Source of the DNA: Limnobacter humi
Lineage (GTDB): Bacteria > Pseudomonadota > Gammaproteobacteria > Burkholderiales > Burkholderiaceae_B
DNA: 64,000 nucleotides
Reading direction: 5' to 3'
Assembly: GCF_024518835.1 (NCBI RefSeq)
Contig: NZ_JANIGO010000003.1
Location: 372,001 to 436,000, forward strand
Positions within the stretch are counted from its first letter, which is position 1. Each line of letters starts with the position of its first letter. A program made the position numbers and the translations under genes. Below, in pieces: positions 50,939 to 58,374 of the stretch. The notes beneath the pieces are model-generated. The model was not told the origin of the DNA. It did not search any database and was given only the letters and a program-made list of their open reading frames with translations.

Positions 50939-51880
50939 ATGAGCAGTCCACGCGTCTTGATTTGCGGTTCCATCGCCTTTGACACCATTATGGTGTTTGA
51001 AGGTCGTTTTAAAGACCAGATTCTTCCGGATCAGGTTCACATTCTGAACGTGGCATTCCTGGTGCCCACGCTGCGAAAGGACTGGGGCGGTTGTGCCGGG
51101 AATATTGCCTACAGCCTAAACATGCTGGGCGGTTTGGCAGTACCCATGGCCACGGTTGGCCATGACGGCGCTGGTTATGTGGAGCGCCTCAAAGGTCTGG
51201 GGATTGACACCAGCATGCTGCGCACTGTCAACGACGAGTTCACCGCACAGGCCTTTATCACGACCGACCTCGACGACAACCAGATCACGGCATTCCACCC
51301 GGGTGCGATGAGCCATTCGCACCTCAACACGGTGGCGCAGGCCGGCCCCATTGCCCTGGGCATTATTGCCCCGGATGGACGAGACGGCATGATTCAACAC
51401 GCCGAGCAATTTGCAGCCGCCGGCATTCCATTCGTGTTTGACCCGGGTCAGGGTTTGCCCATGTTCGGCAAGCCCGAACTGGACCGTTTTTTGGAACTTG
51501 CAACCTATGCGGCGGTCAATGACTATGAAGCCAAGATGTTGTGTGACAAGACCGGCCTCAGCCTGGAGCAGATCGCAACCCGTCTGAAGGCACTCGTGGT
51601 TACCCGGGGCGCGGAGGGCAGTTGGATATTTACAGAGGGTCAACGCCTGGACATTCCATGCGTTAAAGCAGAGACGATTGCAGACCCCACAGGCTGTGGT
51701 GATGCTTACCGGGGCGGATTGTTGTACGGTTTGTCGCAAGGCATGCCCATCCGAAAAGCGGCCCAATTGGCCAGCTTAATGGGGTCGTTGAAAATTGCGC
51801 ACAAAGGTGGCCAGAATTACCACCTCACGCGCGACGACATTGCAGCACAGTACGCAGCCGCATTTGGCGAGTCACTTTGA
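50939..51880 (+). CDS. PfkB-family carbohydrate kinase
   Basis: A 313-residue ribokinase-fold sugar or nucleoside kinase. The N-terminal GGCAGNIAYSLNMLGG matches the PfkB signature 1 region. The catalytic loop is DPTGCGDAYRGGLLYGL, with the base Asp in GCGD, a variant of the usual DTxGAGD. The substrate cannot be told; adenosine kinase-like and ribokinase-like members both occur, and a kinase of this kind follows prmA and DUF3426 genes in related genomes. ATG at 50939 lies 28 bases after the preceding stop; an in-frame ATG at 50897 would overlap it. Confidence 0.88.
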   Translation: MSSPRVLICGSIAFDTIMVFEGRFKDQILPDQVHILNVAFLVPTLRKDWGGCAGNIAYSLNMLGGLAVPMATVGHDGAGYVERLKGLGIDTSMLRTVNDEFTAQAFITTDLDDNQITAFHPGAMSHSHLNTVAQAGPIALGIIAPDGRDGMIQHAEQFAAAGIPFVFDPGQGLPMFGKPELDRFLELATYAAVNDYEAKMLCDKTGLSLEQIATRLKALVVTRGAEGSWIFTEGQRLDIPCVKAETIADPTGCGDAYRGGLLYGLSQGMPIRKAAQLASLMGSLKIAHKGGQNYHLTRDDIAAQYAAAFGESL

Positions 51881-51902
51881 TCATTTGAAAGGAATTTTCA
51901 CC

Positions 51903-52379
51903 ATGTCTCAACGCCGGAATTCTCGAATCAAAACCACCGCTGTGCTCGCCCTGCTAGCCTTGACAGGCCTGGCGGGCTGCGCAACACAAAGCACCTCCGG
52001 CCAGGTATACCGGGAGGGCGAAGCGCGCCGTGCCCAAATTATCGAACAAGGCGTGGTCGAAAGCGTCCGCAACGTCACGATCCAAGGCGACACCAACAAC
52101 GTGGGCACCCTGGCTGGCGGCGTGCTGGGTGGCATGGCTGGTAGCAATATTGGCGGCGGCAGTGGGCGAGCAGCTGGTGCCATTTTGGGTGCTGTGGCAG
52201 GTGGTATTGCAGGTCAAGCTGCAGAACGCAACCTATCCAACCGCCCTGGGCTGGAAATCACTGTGAAGATGGACAATGGCACATTGCGCGCCTACGTACA
52301 GGATGCCGATGAGCAGTTCCGCCCCGGCGAACGCGTCCGCATTGTCAGCAACGGCGGTGTTTCGCGCGTTAGTCACTAA
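51903..52379 (+). CDS. SlyB/PcP-like outer-membrane lipoprotein (glycine zipper)
   Basis: A 158-residue lipoprotein: signal peptide with lipobox LTGLAGC, then a glycine-zipper stretch (about residues 60-100: LAGGVLGGMAGSNIGGGSGR, AAGAILGAVAGGIAGQ) that inserts in the membrane. The C-terminus is a small beta domain ending in GERVRIVSNGG. This is the pattern of SlyB/PcP (Rickettsia 17 kDa antigen) proteins, which help outer-membrane stability. AGGA lies about ten bases before the ATG. A strong terminator follows at 52430-52470, closing the plus-strand run that began at 46070. Confidence 0.88.
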   Translation: MSQRRNSRIKTTAVLALLALTGLAGCATQSTSGQVYREGEARRAQIIEQGVVESVRNVTIQGDTNNVGTLAGGVLGGMAGSNIGGGSGRAAGAILGAVAGGIAGQAAERNLSNRPGLEITVKMDNGTLRAYVQDADEQFRPGERVRIVSNGGVSRVSH

Positions 52380-52429
52380 CAGCCACAAGCAACTACATCA
52401 CCCCACAATCCGTTCTGCGGATTGAACCA

Positions 52430-52470
52430 AACCCGTCCTCTGATTATATTCAGAGGGCGGGTTTTTTATT
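52430..52470 (+). terminator. Terminator after the SlyB-like gene
   Basis: AACCCG plus CCTCTGA pairs with TCAGAGG plus CGGGTT around a six-base TTATAT loop, followed by T residues. A single unpaired base lies in each arm. Strong Rho-independent terminator. Confidence 0.92.
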
Positions 52471-52552
52471 GGATGAACCTTCAGCAAGCCCAAACCACGA
52501 AAGATGGAGCATCGCCCCACCGTTGTCGTACCCTGTTTGACAAGGACTCAAC

Positions 52553-53665
52553 TTGAACACATACATCAGCAGTTCAGCCAAAAATCACCAGCGAATTCTC
52601 TGGGTGGTCAGCGTCTTCTTCTATTTCACGCTGGTGAGCTTCGGCTCTGCCTTGATGCAAGATCTACCCACGGCCTACCAACAAAGCCAGGTTCCCTACG
52701 CATCGGCCAGCGAACAAGACCGTATTCGTCTGAAAGAGCTGCAAGGTGTTGAGGAAAGGCTGAACCATCAGACTGCACCATTAAACACTCACCTGAATGC
52801 ACTGCAGTCGCAGCGGAATGCCCAAAAAAGCGTTTACGAAAACCTGCGAGCACAACAACAGTCTTTGTTGGAAAGCCGCACAGCCAGCCAAGACGTGCAG
52901 TACAACGACAGCATCAAAGCACTGAACACCCAAGTGGCCCAAGCCCTTCGAGATTTGCAGGTTCTGGATGAACAAATCGCGAAGGATCAACAATCCATCG
53001 CCACCTTGCGCGATGGCGCGGCGGTTCAAATTCAAGCGCTGAACACCCTCAAGCGCACCCTGGACAATGCGGAGGCCAAAGCCCAACAGGCCTTTGACCT
53101 CAAGGTGTTCTTCATCCGGTTGGCGCTGATCGTGCCACTGGTGCTGGCCGCTGCCTATGCGCTCAAAAAACACCGCAAAGGCCCCTACTGGCCATTCGTA
53201 TATGGCTTCGCTGCGGCGGCTTTTACCTTCTTTTTTGTTGAACTCACGCCGTACATTCCAGATTTCGGTTTTGGAAAATACGTCTACAGCCTTTGCGCCA
53301 TTGGCCTGACAGTGTTTGCAGGTGTGAAAACCATTCAGGCACTCAACGCTTACCTGGCCCGTCAAAAAGAACTGGAGAAAACCAGCACCCAGGCCCGCAA
53401 GGCCATGTTGTCCAAGGATGCGTTGTATGACTCGTCCATGAAGAAGTTGAAAGCGGGTGCCTGCCCAAGCTGTGAAAAACCCATTGCAGACTTTATCAAG
53501 GCCCATGAAGGCAAACCCTTGCACTGCCCCCATTGTGGATTTGGTATTAAAACCCGGTGCAACAGCTGTGGTGAAGTGAAAAATTCACTGACCAAATTTT
53601 GTGCGCACTGTGGCAGCGCAGATTCGGGTTTGGCGGACGACGCTGCGCCGCCAGAGCCCACTTGA
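52553..53665 (+). CDS. Membrane protein with coiled coil and C-terminal zinc ribbons
   Basis: A 370-residue protein I cannot assign to a named family. One N-terminal membrane helix (ILWVVSVFFYFTLVSFGSAL) is followed by about 120 residues of predicted coiled coil (QDRIRLKELQGVEERLNHQT through IAKDQQSIATLRDG). Three further hydrophobic helices come next (FFIRLALIVPLVLAAAYAL; FVYGFAAAAFTFFFVELTPY; VYSLCAIGLTVFAGVKTIQA). The C-terminus has CxxC pairs in two zinc ribbons: CPSCEKPI with CPHCGFGI, and CNSCGEVK with CAHCGSAD. Start codon is TTG at 52553, with AAGGA seven bases upstream. A membrane-bound sensor or assembly factor is possible but not shown. Confidence 0.7.
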   Translation: MNTYISSSAKNHQRILWVVSVFFYFTLVSFGSALMQDLPTAYQQSQVPYASASEQDRIRLKELQGVEERLNHQTAPLNTHLNALQSQRNAQKSVYENLRAQQQSLLESRTASQDVQYNDSIKALNTQVAQALRDLQVLDEQIAKDQQSIATLRDGAAVQIQALNTLKRTLDNAEAKAQQAFDLKVFFIRLALIVPLVLAAAYALKKHRKGPYWPFVYGFAAAAFTFFFVELTPYIPDFGFGKYVYSLCAIGLTVFAGVKTIQALNAYLARQKELEKTSTQARKAMLSKDALYDSSMKKLKAGACPSCEKPIADFIKAHEGKPLHCPHCGFGIKTRCNSCGEVKNSLTKFCAHCGSADSGLADDAAPPEPT

Positions 53666-53679
53666 TGGCAGGTTGCTGC

Positions 53680-54249
53680 TTAAAACCCGGGCATCACCCG
53701 TTGCAGCACCATCATCACGATTTGCAGAATGAGAAAGAACACCAGCGGCGACAAGTCCACATTGCCGATAGACGGCAATACCCGCCGTAGCGGTTCCAGA
53801 AACGGCCGTGACAACTCATTGAGAATGGCGGCCATGGGCGAAAAGGGGTTTACCCAACTCAACACCACTTGAACCAACACAATGCCCATCAACAGATAGG
53901 CGATATTGCGAATGACCCAGAAAATAGCCAGGGGAATCGAAAAGGTGACCAATGCAGCCACACCCGGACTGCTTCGAGACAGGGCAACCGACAACCCCAC
54001 CAGCACCATGTGAAGCACAAACGACACAAGAAACGCACCCAACACAGAGGCCCAATCCACACCACCGTAACCAGGCACACCTTTGCGCAAGGGCTTTACA
54101 AGCCAGTCCGTCATCGAAAAAATGAACGGTGACAGGGGGTTGTTGGGGTGAATTCTTACCCACTGCATCAAAGCGCGAAGCAGCAGGCAAAAAACGACAA
54201 GGCTGGCAGCTGTCTCAAGCACCAGGCGCAAAATATCAATCAGCAGCAT
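53680..54249 (-). CDS. YggT family membrane protein
   Basis: A 189-residue integral membrane protein with two YggT repeats. Each has hydrophobic helices and the conserved proline pattern (NPLSPFIFSMTDWLVKPLRK in the first, NPFSPMAAILNELSRPFLEP in the second, then VLPSIGNVDLSP). YggT proteins are implicated in osmotic protection, membrane integrity or cell-division/plastid partition in different organisms; no specific role is clear. It lies 17 bases after the histone H1-like gene on the same strand. Confidence 0.88.
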   Translation of the reverse strand: MLLIDILRLVLETAASLVVFCLLLRALMQWVRIHPNNPLSPFIFSMTDWLVKPLRKGVPGYGGVDWASVLGAFLVSFVLHMVLVGLSVALSRSSPGVAALVTFSIPLAIFWVIRNIAYLLMGIVLVQVVLSWVNPFSPMAAILNELSRPFLEPLRRVLPSIGNVDLSPLVFFLILQIVMMVLQRVMPGF

Positions 54250-54266
54250 ATGCCCCCGTGAAACTG

Positions 54267-55151
54267 TTAGGGCCGTGAACCCGTGGGGAACGGCCAGGTG
54301 GTGGTTGCACCTTTCAGTTTACGTGGTTTTGCAGCGCCCGAACGGCGGCGGCGTGCAGGCTTGACTGGCGTCAGCAAGGCCAACGGGGTTACTTCGCCGG
54401 GCGACAGGGCAGTTTTGGACGGCTTGCGCGACGCGCTTGCCGATTTGATCGAGGTGGTCACAGGACTGCTTTCTTGAGCTGGCTGGGGCTTCGCTGCTTC
54501 AACAACCATGGGTGATGTAAGCACCGGGGCAGGCGTTGTAACAGGCTTGGCCACAGGGGGTTTGGACGGTTTCTGCGCTGGCTTGGCCGATGGCTTAACC
54601 ACCGGCTTTGCTGGAGCAGGAGAATTCGCGATTTTACCGGACTTTGGCTCACTTTTCACCTTTTTATCAGGCACCGGCTTGAGTGTGCTTTTCACGGCTT
54701 TCACGACGGGTGAGGCTTTTTTGACCGCAGTGGACTTCACCGTCGAAGCGCGCGATTTTGCAGTACTTTTCGCAGAATTGACTGCCTTTTTAACCACTGC
54801 GGTGACTTTGGACACCACGGTGCTCGCTGCCTTTTTTGCAGCGGTCTTCGTGACCGCAGGCTGCTTTGCTGGCGCTTTGGCAGTCGGTTTGGCGACAGAC
54901 TTTTTGACTTCAGCGTTGGCTGCTGACTTGGATACAGGCTTTGCTGCGTCCTTTTTACCAAGCGCTGGTGCGACTGATTTCTTGCTCACTGGTTTGGGAG
55001 GTTCTGCTTTTTTGGGGGCAGACTTTACAGCGGTCTTTGCAGCGGGTTTGGCTGCTGTGGGTTTGGCCTTGGTTACAGGTTTGGCCACAGGCTTTGCCGC
55101 AGGCTTTACGGCAGGCTTGGCTGATCCTTTGGCACGCTGAGTGGTTGGCAT
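54267..55151 (-). CDS. Lys/Ala/Pro-rich histone H1-like protein
   Basis: A 294-residue highly basic, low-complexity protein built of Lys-Pro-Ala repeats (KPAVKPAAKPVAKPVTKAK, VSKVTAVVKKAVNSAK). It resembles H1-like and AlgP-type DNA-binding proteins that compact or organise DNA in several beta- and gammaproteobacteria. It has no globular domain and is probably disordered. A GGAGAG lies seven bases before the ATG at 55151. The start overlaps the 3' end of the PAP2 gene by 46 bases in another frame, which is unusual. The repeat-rich gene may vary in length between strains. Confidence 0.8.
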   Translation of the reverse strand: MPTTQRAKGSAKPAVKPAAKPVAKPVTKAKPTAAKPAAKTAVKSAPKKAEPPKPVSKKSVAPALGKKDAAKPVSKSAANAEVKKSVAKPTAKAPAKQPAVTKTAAKKAASTVVSKVTAVVKKAVNSAKSTAKSRASTVKSTAVKKASPVVKAVKSTLKPVPDKKVKSEPKSGKIANSPAPAKPVVKPSAKPAQKPSKPPVAKPVTTPAPVLTSPMVVEAAKPQPAQESSPVTTSIKSASASRKPSKTALSPGEVTPLALLTPVKPARRRRSGAAKPRKLKGATTTWPFPTGSRP

Positions 55152-55936
55152 AGTGACTCTCCCATCTTGTTCTTAGAATTGCTCTGAGAAGAGTAGCAGT
55201 AAGGTCTTGAATACACAACAAATAGTCGCGCATAAACCCATGAAACCGACAGCGAGATGACCCAACAAAGCCACAAGGTGGCCAACACATGGCTTAAAAA
55301 GTGCGCACCCCGAACCAATTGGACTACACAGACCACAAGGCTAAGCAACACAACGGCGATGGACAACGTACGCTGGTAACGCCCCTCTGGCCAGGCCAGT
55401 GCCCGTCGAATCCTCGGCAGAAACAACACGCCCAACCACATCAAACCCACGCTGGCATGCCCACTGGGAAAACATTTGCCTGACCCAGCCTGAGACAAAT
55501 CGTTGTCTGTTGCATCGTAAAACAAAGGCAACCAGGTGCTTTGACCACCATAGGTTTGCAGATCCCAGGGGCAACTGTGCAGGGACCGGGTTTTGAGCAG
55601 ACTCACCACCGCGGCCGACAGAACGCTGCTGATCAGCACGAATACTGCGGCATGTGACCAGCCCGCTTTCCGCACATAACGCTGTGCCAACATCCACACC
55701 AGCAGAGCAAACCACAGCACAGTGCTGAGGTGTTTTAACCGATTGTGAAGCAGTTGCTCCGCCCACCACTGGTGTTGCAAGGGGAACGCGTGTTGCGCGC
55801 TGGAGTAAAACCAGTCGGCCACGTCGAAGTCAATGCGGGTGTAGCGGTTTAGGTAGACGATGAATACCCCAAACAGCATCAGGAGCCCCACGTGGCCCCA
55901 ACCGGTCCTCTGCTCACCTGCTGTTTTCTGCTGCAC
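55106..55936 (-). CDS. PAP2-family membrane phosphatase
   Basis: A 276-residue PAP2 (lipid phosphate or undecaprenyl-type) phosphatase. The start is taken at GTG 55936 with AAGGGG upstream; a TTG at 55972 is an alternative. Several membrane helices are seen. The three PAP2 motifs are recognisable: KTRSLHSCPWDL, the conserved PSGHASVG with the catalytic His, and RGAHFLSHVLAT. The first is looser than the classical KxxxxxxRP. The C-terminal tail, beyond the last helix, is polar and overlaps the H1-like gene. It follows the monooxygenase gene by 42 bases. Substrate (lipid A, undecaprenyl diphosphate or phosphatidate) is unknown. Confidence 0.82.
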   Translation of the reverse strand: MQQKTAGEQRTGWGHVGLLMLFGVFIVYLNRYTRIDFDVADWFYSSAQHAFPLQHQWWAEQLLHNRLKHLSTVLWFALLVWMLAQRYVRKAGWSHAAVFVLISSVLSAAVVSLLKTRSLHSCPWDLQTYGGQSTWLPLFYDATDNDLSQAGSGKCFPSGHASVGLMWLGVLFLPRIRRALAWPEGRYQRTLSIAVVLLSLVVCVVQLVRGAHFLSHVLATLWLCWVISLSVSWVYARLFVVYSRPYCYSSQSNSKNKMGESLCQPLSVPKDQPSLP

Positions 55937-55978
55937 GCCTTGCCCCTTATAAACAGGGCAAAGCGTATTCAAGCGGGA

Positions 55979-57436
55979 TTAAGCAAACATTAAGCCGTCT
56001 TCATCCACCGGGTCTTTCAGCAACACTTTTTGGTCGTGGTAGTAGTCCTGCTTGTTGCGCCAGGGGTGTGTGGCCCCTTGTCGAGGAAGCTGGTCGGCGA
56101 CCCGTTTCAAGTAATTCGAGCTCAAACCGCCCAGCACCGTCAGCTCATTGACCACCGGTACCTCACCGGCATGCGGCGTGGCCACCGTGAGCCCGTGCTT
56201 GTCCATGTGTTTGAGCAACCGGCACACAAAACCAGCGGCCAGATCCGACTTCAATGTCCAACTGGCGTGGGTGTAACCCAGCACGACCGCCGCATTGGGT
56301 ACGTCTTGCAGCAGCACGCTCTTGTAGAACATTTTCTGGCCCAAGTTGACGGGCACGCCGTCTTTCATCAAATTCATGCCGCCCACCATCTGCACATTCA
56401 AACCGGTGGCTGTCACAATCAAATCGGCTTCCAGCAATTCGCCCGACTTCAAGCGAATACCTTCCGGCTCAAAGCGCTCAATGTGGTCGGTCACCACATC
56501 GGCTTTGCCGCCGCGCAAGGCTTTGAAGAAATCACCGTCGGGCACCAGGCACAAGCGTTGGTCCCAGGGCATGTAGCTGGGGCTGAAGTGCTTGATGTCA
56601 ACAGTCGAGCCTTTCAACTGACGAGCCACCATCTTCAAGATGAATTTGCGCATGGCCGCTGGCCGGCTTTTGCAGGCCTTGAACATGACATGGGCCAGGC
56701 CAATGGTGCGGGTGCGGTTCAACTTGTAAGCGAGGTTGGCTGGCAGGGTTTTTTGAAGCACCTGGGTGATGGCATCCACCGATGGCAGCGAGAAAATATA
56801 GCTGGGCGACCGTTGCAGCATGGTCACTCGCGCGGCCTTGTCCACCATGCTGGGCACCAGGGTCACGGCTGTGGCACCACTGCCAATCACCACCACCCGT
56901 TTGCCGGTGTAGTCCAGGCCTTCAGGCCAGTGTTGGGGGTGCACAATTTGCCCCTTAAATGTGTCTTCACCGGGGAAGTCGGGCTTGTAGCCTTTGTCAT
57001 AGTTGTAGTAGCCGGCGCAGCACCAGAAGAATTTGGCGCGGTAGGTTTCCTCTTCGCCAGTGGCTTCATTCACCACCTTCACAATCCAACGCTTGGCCCG
57101 TGAATTCCAGTCTGCACTCACCACTTTGCGCTGAAAGCGGATGTGGTCAAACACCTTGTTCTCCGTCGCAGCTTCCTGGACATAATCCCGAATATCCGCA
57201 CCTTGCGAGAAGAAGTGCGCATTGCGCCATGGCTTGAATTTGAAACCGAAGGAGAACATGTCCGAGTCGGACCGAATGCCGGGGTAGCGGAACAGGTCCC
57301 AGGTACCGCCAATGTTGGTGCGGCGTTCCAGGATGGTGAAGCGGCGCTTGGGGAGTTCCTTCTGCAAATGGCAGGCTGCACTGATGCCCGACAGGCCAGC
57401 GCCCACAATCAGGATGTCTTCTTCAAAGTGGTTCAT
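55979..57436 (-). CDS. Flavin-containing monooxygenase, Baeyer-Villiger type
   Basis: A 485-residue NADPH-dependent monooxygenase with two nucleotide-binding motifs: FAD-binding DILIVGAGLSGISAACHL at the N-terminus and NADPH-binding VVVIGSGATAVTLVPSM in the middle. Between them, FKGQIVHPQHWP fits the Baeyer-Villiger fingerprint FxGxxxHxxxW(P/D). RYPGIRSDSDMFSFGFKF is also typical. Such enzymes insert oxygen next to ketones or oxidise heteroatoms; the substrate here is unknown. It is divergent from the GlcG-like gene and followed by the PAP2 gene. Confidence 0.88.
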   Translation of the reverse strand: MNHFEEDILIVGAGLSGISAACHLQKELPKRRFTILERRTNIGGTWDLFRYPGIRSDSDMFSFGFKFKPWRNAHFFSQGADIRDYVQEAATENKVFDHIRFQRKVVSADWNSRAKRWIVKVVNEATGEEETYRAKFFWCCAGYYNYDKGYKPDFPGEDTFKGQIVHPQHWPEGLDYTGKRVVVIGSGATAVTLVPSMVDKAARVTMLQRSPSYIFSLPSVDAITQVLQKTLPANLAYKLNRTRTIGLAHVMFKACKSRPAAMRKFILKMVARQLKGSTVDIKHFSPSYMPWDQRLCLVPDGDFFKALRGGKADVVTDHIERFEPEGIRLKSGELLEADLIVTATGLNVQMVGGMNLMKDGVPVNLGQKMFYKSVLLQDVPNAAVVLGYTHASWTLKSDLAAGFVCRLLKHMDKHGLTVATPHAGEVPVVNELTVLGGLSSNYLKRVADQLPRQGATHPWRNKQDYYHDQKVLLKDPVDEDGLMFA

Positions 57437-57492
57437 GTGTCTCTTGATGTATTGGAATATTTGTGGACCCTAGATTGCTGAAATTTGACATT

Positions 57493-57518
57493 GAAGGGAA
57501 GCCCCCAAGGCTCCCTTC
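57493..57518. other. Hairpin in the spacer upstream of the monooxygenase
   Basis: GAAGGG-AGCC pairs with GGCT-CCCTTC around a short C-rich loop with one bulged base. It lies between divergent genes and has no T-run, so it may be an operator or a leader structure instead of a terminator. Confidence 0.4.
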
Positions 57519-57641
57519 CAGTGCTTTGTCCGAAAAAATGAATCGGGCCAGCGGCTTTGTCACTCGGGACTTCACCCATTGCCGTACCGCGCCACACACG
57601 CCACACTGTTGGTCTTGAAAAATCATTCTGGAGAATTGTTC

Positions 57642-58097
57642 ATGGCTGAAATTGCCCGCCCCACTGTGCCCACCGTTCTACCCCCCGAATACGGCACGCC
57701 CCTGACTGCAGCCCAGGCCGCTCAAATGATGAAAGCCGCCGAAGACTGCGCCAATGCCGAAGGCTGGCCCATGGTGATTGCCATTGTGGACAGCACAGGC
57801 AGCCTGCTGATGCTGCACCGCCACGACAATGCCCAGCGCGCCAGTGTGGACATCGCGATTGCCAAAGCCACCTGCGCTGTCAACTTCCGTCGCGAAACGC
57901 GGGTGTTCGAAGAACTGGTGGCCGGTGGCGGTCTGGGTACGCGCCTGCTGGCCATGCCCGGCATGACCCCGCTGGAGGGTGGACTTCCTGTGCTGCTCAA
58001 TGGCAAAGTGGTGGGCGGTATCGGCGTATCGGGCATGCATTCCACGCAGGATGCATTTGTCGCCAAACACGGCCTGGCGGCCATCGGTGCACTGTAA
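57642..58097 (+). CDS. GlcG/HbpS-type small protein
   Basis: A 151-residue protein of the GlcG/HbpS family, which binds heme or small ligands and sometimes lies with oxidoreductase genes. Characteristic pieces are PLTAAQAAQMMKAAEDCANA, VIAIVDSTGSLLMLHRHDNA and LEGGLPVLLNGKVVGGIGVS, followed by GMHSTQDAFVAKHGL. No signal peptide. The start at 57642 has GGAG upstream; an in-frame ATG at 57579 would have none. A DUF1653 gene follows 25 bases later. Family function is not well established, and the glycolate link of the name does not apply here by context. Confidence 0.82.
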   Translation: MAEIARPTVPTVLPPEYGTPLTAAQAAQMMKAAEDCANAEGWPMVIAIVDSTGSLLMLHRHDNAQRASVDIAIAKATCAVNFRRETRVFEELVAGGGLGTRLLAMPGMTPLEGGLPVLLNGKVVGGIGVSGMHSTQDAFVAKHGLAAIGAL

Positions 58098-58122
58098 GTC
58101 AAAAACTTCAAAGGAGACCACC

Positions 58123-58374
58123 ATGAGCGCAGTGCCCGTTGCGGAGCCCCATGTCAAACCCGGTGAACGTTACCGGCATTACAAGGGCGGTGTGTACGAA
58201 GTGATCTGCGAAGCCGTTCTGGAATCAGACGGCAGCAAAATGGTGGTTTATCACCCGCTGGACAAGGGCGACAAGAACCAGGCCTGGTGCCGTCCCATGT
58301 CCGTGTTTTTTGAAAAAGTGTTGGTCAACAACCACCCGGTTCAGCGTTTCACCAAGGTGGACAGCGATTCCTGA
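58123..58374 (+). CDS. DUF1653 protein
   Basis: An 83-residue soluble protein. The core KPGERYRHYKGGVYEVICEA, VVYHPLDKGDKNQAWCRPMS and FFEKV match the DUF1653 pattern, a small beta-rich domain of unknown function. An AAAGGAG ten bases before the ATG gives a strong start. It probably shares a transcript with the GlcG-like gene. Its last 34 bases overlap the 3' end of the radical SAM gene on the other strand, so the two converge. Confidence 0.82.
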   Translation: MSAVPVAEPHVKPGERYRHYKGGVYEVICEAVLESDGSKMVVYHPLDKGDKNQAWCRPMSVFFEKVLVNNHPVQRFTKVDSDS

